From positions 682,001 to 746,000 of the forward strand of contig NZ_CP121472.1 of assembly GCF_036208045.1 (NCBI RefSeq): a DNA stretch of 64,000 bases. Direction: 5' to 3'. Shown piece by piece: positions 52,941-64,000 of this stretch. The first letter of the stretch is position 1; each line of letters opens with the position of its first letter. The notes beneath the pieces are model-generated. The model worked only from the letters and a program-made list of their open reading frames with translations, was not told the DNA's origin and did not search any database. The position numbers and the translations under genes are program-made. The stretch comes from Thiorhodovibrio winogradskyi (GTDB lineage: Bacteria > Pseudomonadota > Gammaproteobacteria > Chromatiales > Chromatiaceae).

Positions 52941-54923
52941 TTACTCAGCCGTCGCCACCGCCGGCATGCGCAGATGTAGGCAGGTGCGATCCTCCGCGTC
53001 CGAGGTGGTCATTGTCAGCTCAAATCCCATGGTGTCGGCCATCAGCTTGGCCGAATAGGTGCCGAGACCGGTGCCGCTTGCCTTGCCATGGGTGCGGTAT
53101 TTCTCGAAAAAACATGGGCGCATCGCGGCCGGTACCGCGCCGCGGTTGCACAACTCCAATTCGGCGCTGTCATGCTCCTGGATCGCGAGATGAATGGTCT
53201 CGCCGGGCGGCGAGGCCTCCACGGCATTGGTGAGTAAGTTGCCGAGCATGGAGCCCAATAGCCGGGCGTCGGCGAGCACCATGACTGGGCGGCGTTCACC
53301 CTCGGTCGCGATATCCACCGGCAGGAGTTGGTCGTTTTGGTGCAGGGTCAGATTGAGCTGTTTGCGCTTGAGCGGTTGCGCCACCGAGGCATAGACATCC
53401 TTGATGATGCGCATCAAATCGATGGGATTTGCACTCACATTGAGTTGCCCTGTCTCCATTTTGAACAGATCCAGGGACAGCTCGATCATCTCGAGCATGC
53501 GTCCGCCGGCTTCGCGGATGAGTTCGATATCCTCGCGCAACTCACCGCTCAGGCTGTCGTCCATCAACAGGAGATCCGGCACATTGATCACCACATTGAG
53601 CGGTGTTTTTAGATCATGGCGCATGATGCGCTCGACATCCTCCTTGATGCGTTCGAGTTCCTTACGGTCTTTGATGTCCTGCTTGACCGCCACATAGTTT
53701 TGCACCTCACCGCGATCATCGAATACCGGGGAAATGGCCGCCTCCACCCAGTAGAGCTGGCCTTGCTTGTTTTTGTTGATTAGCTCTCCGCGCCAGGTTT
53801 CGCCGCGCAGCAGGGTATCCCACATCGCGCGGTAGAAGTCGTTGTCATGCTTGCCGGACTTCAACAGACGAGAGTTCTTGCCACGGACCTCATCCTGGCT
53901 GTAACCCGAGAGCCGGGTGAAATGCGGATTGACATAGAGAATGTCGCCGGCAATATCCGTCACTGTGATAGTGACCGGCGCCTGCTCCACCGCCCGCGCC
54001 AAGGTGCGCAAACGCGCATCCAAGACGCGCTGTTCGGTCACATCAAGGGCGATGCCTTCGATCAGCTCCTGCTCGCGCTCTTGATCGAAAATCCGATAGG
54101 CGTGGATTTCTAACTGCCGCAAGTCATCATCGGGGTGGCGAAAACACAGCTCGAAGCGGGCTTTTTCGCGCCCCAGGCTGAGCCAGCGCCGGCTTTCCTC
54201 GATCACATTGGCGAGTGACTCCGGCGACCAGCTGGCCAGATTGCGCCAGGACAGACCAATGGCATCCTCGGGCGTCAGGCCACCGAGCAGCCGCTTAAAG
54301 CCCTCGGTGACGAACAGCAGCTCGCCATCGGGCGCGTTGGTGAAGAAAAACAGCCGGTAGGCCAGTTGGGAGGTCAGCCGCGCGAAGCGCGCCTGGCTTT
54401 CCCGCAAGGCCGCCTCGGCCTGCTCGCGCTCGGCGATTTCGCGCGCCAACAGGGCATTTTGGGTTTGCTGGTCGTCGCGTTCGCGCGTCACCCGCGCTAC
54501 CAGCCGGTTGCTCGCTTGCACCGCCCGCTGTGCCTGCTTGAGCTGAACGGCCAGCGCGAGTTGCGCCTTGATGCGTGCTCGCACCAGGCGCGGATTCACC
54601 GGCTTGGTGACATAATCCACAGCGCCGACCTCGAACCCGCGTTCCTCATCCTCGGGCCGGTCACGCGCTGTGAGAAAAATGACTGGTGTTTCGCTGGCCG
54701 CCGGGATGGTTTTTAGTCGCTGGCACAGCGCATAGCCATCCATCTCCGGCATCATGATATCGAGCAGAAACAGATCTGGCGCCTCGAAGCTGTGCAAAAG
54801 CTCCAAGGCTTCGGCGCCTGAGTTTGCCACCCGCACGCGATAATCGGGCTTTAGCGCATTGAACAGCAGCTTGAGATTGTCGACCTGATCATCAACAACC
54901 AGAATGGATGGCGGATTGGACAT
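52941..54923 (-). CDS. Receiver-PAS-PAS sensor histidine kinase
   Basis: 660 aa. An N-terminal receiver domain (ILVVDDQVDNLKLLF, LFLLDIMMPEMDG, VIFLTAR and the YVTKP lysine) is followed by a coiled coil, PAS 1 (~residues 185-300) and PAS 2 (~305-430: VTITVTDIAGDILYVNPHFT). HisKA follows as MRHDLKTPLNVVINV, an H-D-L-K variant, then an HATPase with LTNAVEASPPG and SGTGLGTYSAKLM. It lacks the common C-terminal module. It lies 27 bp upstream of the hybrid kinase on the same strand and probably forms an operon with it. Confidence 0.93.
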   Translation of the reverse strand: MSNPPSILVVDDQVDNLKLLFNALKPDYRVRVANSGAEALELLHSFEAPDLFLLDIMMPEMDGYALCQRLKTIPAASETPVIFLTARDRPEDEERGFEVGAVDYVTKPVNPRLVRARIKAQLALAVQLKQAQRAVQASNRLVARVTRERDDQQTQNALLAREIAEREQAEAALRESQARFARLTSQLAYRLFFFTNAPDGELLFVTEGFKRLLGGLTPEDAIGLSWRNLASWSPESLANVIEESRRWLSLGREKARFELCFRHPDDDLRQLEIHAYRIFDQEREQELIEGIALDVTEQRVLDARLRTLARAVEQAPVTITVTDIAGDILYVNPHFTRLSGYSQDEVRGKNSRLLKSGKHDNDFYRAMWDTLLRGETWRGELINKNKQGQLYWVEAAISPVFDDRGEVQNYVAVKQDIKDRKELERIKEDVERIMRHDLKTPLNVVINVPDLLLMDDSLSGELREDIELIREAGGRMLEMIELSLDLFKMETGQLNVSANPIDLMRIIKDVYASVAQPLKRKQLNLTLHQNDQLLPVDIATEGERRPVMVLADARLLGSMLGNLLTNAVEASPPGETIHLAIQEHDSAELELCNRGAVPAAMRPCFFEKYRTHGKASGTGLGTYSAKLMADTMGFELTMTTSDAEDRTCLHLRMPAVATAE

Positions 54924-55351
54924 GGCGGGAACCCCCTCGCGTCAGCGCTCTCATGCCAGCGCCTAATTGAAATGAAAGAACACATAAAGGAGTATTATAC
55001 TCAATGAAGAGCATGCGCAAAGCGATGAGATTCCGATAGTCCGGGTTCGGTGACATCACCGAAAAGGCCATGCCCATGGCCGAATCGCTTGCTTGTCCGA
55101 ACCCATCCCGCGACGCCGGCAACCTGTATTGCTAAGCAATGGTAGGTCCAAATCTCCTCCAGGCGATGAGGATTCAAGGCAGAGCACACAGAGGATTTGC
55201 ATGGATTCTATCCCGGGTCTGTCAGGAACGCCAAGGGATGAGAAGGCTGAGCAAAAATGACAGGGGGAGCGGACGCCTTTCGGTTCTTGGTCAATTGGGG
55301 CTGCAAGGGATACACTGACGTTCAATCATTGCGTTATCTGTCATCAGCAAC
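54924..55351. other. Divergent promoter region, no gene
   Basis: 428 bp between two divergent signalling genes. AT-rich TATTATACT (54993-55001) could be a -10 element. Open frames across it have no protein character. No recognisable RNA. Confidence 0.4.
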
Positions 55352-56494
55352 ATGACTGCCATCTCCCGCTGCACCATCCTCGCCGTCGATGACACCGAGG
55401 CCAACATCGACGTCCTGATGGATACCCTCGGCAATGACTATGAGCTGATGGTTGCCATGGACGGCCCCTCGGCGCTCGAGGCCGTTGCCACCGCCATTAC
55501 CGACGGCACGCCGCCGGATCTGATCCTGCTCGACATCATGATGCCGGGAATGACCGGCTATGAGGTCTGCGAGCGGCTGAAGGCCGATGCGACGACGGCT
55601 GACATCCCGGTGATTTTTCTCACCGCGCTCACCGAGATCGGCAGCAAGACGCGCGGCTTTCAGGTCGGCGCCGTGGACTACATGACCAAGCCGTTCGAGA
55701 TTCCGGAAGTGCGCGCGCGGGTCCAGACCCATCTGTCGCTGGCCTTGGCGCGGCGGGAGCTGGCCAGACAGAATCAGATTCTTGAGGAGACAGTTCGCCA
55801 GCGCACCCGCGAGCTGGTTTTGACGCAGGACGTGACCATTCACGCCCTGGCCAGCCTGGCCGAGACCCGCGACAATGAAACCGGTGGCCATATCCGCCGC
55901 ACCCAGAATTACGTCCGGGCGCTGGCCGAGCAACTGCGCGACACTGACAAGCTCGACAACGCCGATATCGAGATGCTCCATAAATCCGCGCCCCTGCATG
56001 ACATCGGCAAGGTCGGGATACCGGATGCCATCTTGCTCAAGCCGGGGCGTCTGACCGAGGAGGAGTTCGAGGTCATGAAATCTCATCCTACCCTCGGCAT
56101 GCAGGCTCTCGCCGTGGCCGAGCACTGCTTTCACGGCGAAACCGAGCCAGGCAACTTTTTGCGCTTCGCCAAGGAAATCGCCTACAGCCATCACGAGCGT
56201 TGGGATGGCGCCGGTTATCCGCGGGGACTGGCTGGCGATGACATTCCATTGTCGGCGCGACTCATGGCGCTGGCCGATGTCTATGATGCCCTGATCAGCC
56301 GTCGCGTCTACAAACCACCCTTTCCCCATGCACAGGCCGTCGAGATCATCCTTAAGGGTCGCGATGCGCATTTCGACCCGCGCGTGGTCGATGCCTTCCT
56401 GGCCCGCCAGGAAGACTTCCGCCAGATCGCCCTGGCCAATGCCGACCATGCGGAAGAAGTCGAGACGCTGAGCCAGGCCTATGTGCGTGGGTGA
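55352..56494 (+). CDS. Response regulator with HD-GYP output (RpfG-like)
   Basis: 380 aa. Receiver with TILAVDDTEANIDVL, LILLDIMMPGMTG, VIFLTALTE and YMTKPFEIPE, a coiled coil, then HD-GYP: HIRRTQNYVRALAEQL, LHDIGKVGIPDAILL, HHERWDGAGYPRGLAGDDIP and LADVYDALISRR. The complete motif set indicates active cyclic-di-GMP hydrolysis. It lies between the divergent kinase operon and the BvgS-like kinase, so either could phosphorylate it. Confidence 0.95.
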   Translation: MTAISRCTILAVDDTEANIDVLMDTLGNDYELMVAMDGPSALEAVATAITDGTPPDLILLDIMMPGMTGYEVCERLKADATTADIPVIFLTALTEIGSKTRGFQVGAVDYMTKPFEIPEVRARVQTHLSLALARRELARQNQILEETVRQRTRELVLTQDVTIHALASLAETRDNETGGHIRRTQNYVRALAEQLRDTDKLDNADIEMLHKSAPLHDIGKVGIPDAILLKPGRLTEEEFEVMKSHPTLGMQALAVAEHCFHGETEPGNFLRFAKEIAYSHHERWDGAGYPRGLAGDDIPLSARLMALADVYDALISRRVYKPPFPHAQAVEIILKGRDAHFDPRVVDAFLARQEDFRQIALANADHAEEVETLSQAYVRG

Positions 56495-56499
56495 AAAAA

Positions 56500-56529
56500 G
56501 TGTGAAGTGTGAAGTGTGAAGTGTGAAGT

Positions 56530-56534
<5 letters not shown>
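56500..56534 (+). repeat. Five perfect GTGTGAA heptanucleotide repeats
   Basis: 56500-56506, 56507-56513, 56514-56520, 56521-56527 and 56528-56534 are identical. The GTG start of the BvgS-like kinase lies in the last copy. ACACTTCAC at 56596-56604 is complementary to GTGAAGTGT in the array, so the mRNA could fold across the start. A change of one copy shifts spacing by 7 nt, not a multiple of three. Confidence 0.93.
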
Positions 56535-61656
<5,122 letters not shown>

Positions 61657-61792
61657 AGGCGGTTGCTCCGGCTTTGACAAACAGGAGGAGTCTGCGATAG
61701 CGATGTGATCACAGCTGGTGTCATGGCAAAAAGACCGGTTAACCCATGTACGTGCATTTTTTGTCGTCAGGAAGCTGACTGGCGATGATCTC

Positions 61793-61824
61793 GCCTAAGC
61801 GCTCGCGCCTCAGGCGTCATTTTT
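61793..61824 (+). terminator. Hairpin with T-run before motA
   Basis: GCCT..GCGC (from 61793) pairs with GCGC..AGGC (to about 61815), followed by TCATTTTT. It lies 140 bp after the BvgS-like gene and 55 bp before motA, so it fits a rho-independent terminator for the kinase message. Confidence 0.5.
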
Positions 61825-61878
61825 GCGTAGAATCGGGCATATCATAGATTCATCAAGGTTTGGAGAACTCGCGCCAGA

Positions 61879-62637
61879 ATGGATTTTGCAACCATCGCAG
61901 GTCTCGTTTTCGTGATGGTGGCCGTTATCGGGGCCATTCTGATCGGCGGCGAACTTGGCGTTTTCATCAATATTCCCTCTATTTTTATCGTCATTGGCGG
62001 AACCTTTGGCGCCACCCTGATGCGCATCTCATTTGGCGAGTTCTTTGGCTCGTTCAAGATTGGGCTAATTGCCATCATGCATTCCTCGCCCTCGCCGCGA
62101 GAGTTGATCGAAGAGGCTGTGCAGCTTGCCAACGTGGCGCGCAAGGAAGGAATCCTGGCGCTGGAGAATCAGAGCATCAGCGATCCTTTTCTTGAGAAAG
62201 GGATCAGTCTCTGCATCGACGGTCATCCGCCGGAGACGGTGGAGCGCGTGCTGTCGAAAGAAATCGGTCTCGCGATTGAGCGTCACGAAAAAGGTATCTC
62301 GATGTGGAAGTCGATTGCCGACTATTCTCCGGCCATGGGTATGATTGGCACCCTGATTGGCCTGGTCCAAATGCTTTCGAACATGGATGATCCCAAAGCC
62401 ATCGGGCCGGCCATGGCGGTTGCTCTGCTCACCACCCTTTACGGCGCGGTGATCGCCAACGGTATCGCGCTGCCGATTTCCGAGAAGCTCAAGGCGGTCA
62501 GTGAGCAGGAGCGCATGATTCAAGATCTGGTGCTGGAGGCCATCTCTTCCATTCAATCCGGTATCAATCCGCGGGTGATGGAGCAGATTCTGCTGACCTA
62601 TCTGCCGAGCAGTCAACGGGCCTCAAGCGCCGAATAG
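61879..62637 (+). CDS. motA: MotA/PomA flagellar stator protein
   Basis: 252 aa with four membrane segments. The N-terminal IAGLVFVMVAVIGAILIGG, IPSIFIVIGGTFGATLM and the cytoplasmic loop with conserved charges (ISLCIDGHPPETVERVLSKEIG) match the PomA/MotA family. DYSPAMGMIGTLIGLVQML contains the proline-glycine element of TM3. With MotB it forms the ion channel driving flagellar rotation; the PomA-type sequence suggests Na+ coupling, which is inference. 10 bp from motB. Confidence 0.95.
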   Translation: MDFATIAGLVFVMVAVIGAILIGGELGVFINIPSIFIVIGGTFGATLMRISFGEFFGSFKIGLIAIMHSSPSPRELIEEAVQLANVARKEGILALENQSISDPFLEKGISLCIDGHPPETVERVLSKEIGLAIERHEKGISMWKSIADYSPAMGMIGTLIGLVQMLSNMDDPKAIGPAMAVALLTTLYGAVIANGIALPISEKLKAVSEQERMIQDLVLEAISSIQSGINPRVMEQILLTYLPSSQRASSAE

Positions 62638-62647
62638 AGGCCTCACC

Positions 62648-63526
62648 ATGAGCGAAAAGGCCAAACCAACTTCATGTCCACCCCCAGGCGCGCCGGCCTG
62701 GATGGCGACCTTCGCCGACCTGATGTCGTTGCTGCTGTGCTTTTTTGTGTTGCTACTGTCTTTTTCAGAAATGGACGTGCACAAGTACAAACAGATTGCC
62801 GGTTCCATGAAAATGGCCTTTGGTGTGCAGCGCGAGGTCGACGTGCAGGCCATTCCCATGGGTACCACGGTCATTTCCCCTGACTTTAGCCCCGGCAAGC
62901 CCACGCCAACCCTGGCCCAGGAGTTGCGCCAACAGACCACGGACGAAACCAAGACCCAGCTTGGTCCGGACCAGATGCGCAAGGAGTTGGAGGCGGCCGC
63001 GCAGGAGATTGCCGCGGCCCTGCAACAGGAAATCGAGCAAGGCCTGATCGATGTCGAGGTGGTCGGAGAGGAAATTCTGATTCGCATCCGCGAAAAAGGC
63101 TCCTTCGCCTCCGGTAGCGCGCGCTTGCAGGACAGCTTTTTCCCGATTCTCGACAAGATCGCCGAGACCCTGTCGGCGACTGAGGGCAGCCTGATTGTCG
63201 CTGGCCATACGGATAACATGCCAATCAACACGCTGCAGTTCCCATCCAACTGGGTGCTCTCGGCAGCCCGCGCTGCCGCTGTGGTCCATCAGATCACCGA
63301 GGTTCAGCCGGAACTGGCGGAACGAATGCAGATTCGCGCCCATGGTGACACCCGGCCTGTGGCAACGAACGATACTTTCGAGGGACGGGCCGAGAATCGC
63401 CGCGTCGAGATTGTGATCGCGCGCAACAAGAAAGACGAAGAGGGGCGGGATATTACCGGCGATGCGATCAATATCCCCTACCGTAGCATGATGCCTGCTG
63501 ATCCCGCTGCGTCATCGGAGCTGTAA
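62648..63526 (+). CDS. motB: MotB/PomB flagellar stator protein
   Basis: 292 aa. A single N-terminal TM helix (WMATFADLMSLLLCFFVLLLSF) carries the ion-binding Asp in ADLMS. The OmpA-like peptidoglycan-binding domain shows VAGHTDNMPINTLQFPSNWVLSAARAAAV and IRAHGDTRPVATNDTFEGRAENRRVEIVI. It anchors the stator to the cell wall. Co-transcribed with motA. Confidence 0.95.
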   Translation: MSEKAKPTSCPPPGAPAWMATFADLMSLLLCFFVLLLSFSEMDVHKYKQIAGSMKMAFGVQREVDVQAIPMGTTVISPDFSPGKPTPTLAQELRQQTTDETKTQLGPDQMRKELEAAAQEIAAALQQEIEQGLIDVEVVGEEILIRIREKGSFASGSARLQDSFFPILDKIAETLSATEGSLIVAGHTDNMPINTLQFPSNWVLSAARAAAVVHQITEVQPELAERMQIRAHGDTRPVATNDTFEGRAENRRVEIVIARNKKDEEGRDITGDAINIPYRSMMPADPAASSEL

Positions 63527-63528
63527 GA

Positions 63529-63822
63529 ATGGATGTCTCTTTTTTGAGTCAATGGCCCATTGAGGCAGCACTGGCGATCCTTGCCGGTGTGCTGATTCTG
63601 CTCTTGCCACGGCTGTTGCATGTCATGGTGGCGGCCTATCTCATCGCGATTGGTGTCCTTGGGCTGGTGGCGTTCTTCTACGGCGCCAGTCTCCCGCTCA
63701 AAGCGGTCATCTCATTGGTCGCTGGGATCTTGGTGCTGCTGCGCCCGGCTGTCCTGAGCTATGTGGTCGGCATCTATCTGATTGTGATGGGGCTGCTTGA
63801 GTCGGGGCTGATTCGGTTTTGA
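63529..63822 (+). CDS. DUF3096 small membrane protein
   Basis: 97 aa, nearly all hydrophobic, with about three to four helices: LAILAGVLILLLPRLLHVMVAAYLIAIG and LVAGILVLLRPAVLSYVVGIYLIVMGL. The two similar halves (AGVLILLLPRLL, AGILVLLRPAVL) are the DUF3096 signature. Function unknown. 2 bp after motB; it overlaps the next gene start. Confidence 0.88.
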   Translation: MDVSFLSQWPIEAALAILAGVLILLLPRLLHVMVAAYLIAIGVLGLVAFFYGASLPLKAVISLVAGILVLLRPAVLSYVVGIYLIVMGLLESGLIRF

Positions 63823-64000
63823 GCGGAACCGGCCAGATCGAACGCGCGGCGGCCTGGATCGAGGCCGATGCTCCAGTGATATGGCTGCTCGGTAAAACCC
63901 AGGCGGGTAAAACCAGCATCGTCGCTGAACTGACCGGGCAGGCGCGCGATCAGATCGGCAATGGGTTTGAGCCCTTTACCGCCCACTCACGGCTCTATGC
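63819..64000 (+). CDS. P-loop GTPase-like protein (5' end only)
   Basis: TTG start at 63819 overlaps the DUF3096 stop by 4 nt. The first 60 residues are in frame to the right edge: IERAAAWIEADAPVIWLLGKTQAGKTSIVAELTG contains Walker A GKTQAGKTS. This resembles a family of stand-alone GTPases with YcjF/DUF697-like partners. The remainder is outside the window, so the product is open. Confidence 0.6.
   Translation, partial: MSGTGQIERAAAWIEADAPVIWLLGKTQAGKTSIVAELTGQARDQIGNGFEPFTAHSRLY

Noticed and set aside
55001-55325. Minus-strand open frames in the divergent promoter gap
   Set aside because: Several overlapping short frames, none with a domain or ribosome site.

Overview
The window is GC-rich, densely coded DNA from a gammaproteobacterium. 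A purple sulfur bacterium (Chromatiales/Chromatiaceae type) is the best inference, based on RecCBD, a PomAB-type flagellar stator, cobyric acid synthase, BvgS-type and PAS-rich sensor kinases, and many toxin-antitoxin modules and dispersed repeats between housekeeping genes. No rRNA or tRNA gene and no CRISPR array was seen. The species assignment is inference, not something read directly from the sequence.

Layout. 1-9.7 kb: recC-recB-recD on the minus strand (recD runs off the left edge) with a WYL-domain regulator just upstream. 9.9-17.5 kb: an accessory region with four toxin-antitoxin loci (ParD with a frameshifted ParE, two RelE/ParE-type pairs, VapBC), an attC-like site and half-site suggesting a stray integron cassette, a frameshifted secreted-type repeat protein, the 3' end of a group II intron, and a translationally coupled operon of a divergent FtsZ-like protein, an RtcB RNA ligase and release factor PrfH. 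18-25 kb: a two-module AAA+ ATPase with a small partner gene, a membrane protein of unknown function, a P-loop pseudogene, a small membrane protein, a second RtcB and a cupin. 25-34 kb: a Bcr/CflA exporter, a phospholipase A2-like secreted protein, an Rpn-type nuclease between diverged direct repeats, CinA-like, LysE, OsmC, VanZ, metallo-beta-lactamase and HAD proteins, and a disordered protein. 34-45.5 kb: a long topoisomerase III, a PAS-HD-GYP protein, an RND pump behind a palindromic operator, and CobQ.

45.4-61.7 kb is a signalling island: four large sensor kinases and an HD-GYP response regulator. One kinase lacks the whole HisKA dimerisation/phosphoacceptor segment. One is a BvgS-like giant with four stacked solute-binding domains, whose only visible start lies in a heptanucleotide repeat. 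One looks like a copy of that giant with most of its sensor deleted. Most of them end in a similar short C-terminal module. 61.9-64 kb carries motA/pomA, motB/pomB, a DUF3096 protein and the start of a P-loop GTPase-like gene.

The most notable system is the FtsZ-like/RtcB/PrfH operon (13.7-16.7 kb). RtcB-PrfH pairs are known for repairing and rescuing damaged ribosomes. A tubulin/FtsZ-like partner with a twin-arginine-type N-terminus, joined to them by ATGA overlaps, is not something I know to be described. The island of coupled, partly degenerate sensor kinases is the second most interesting item.
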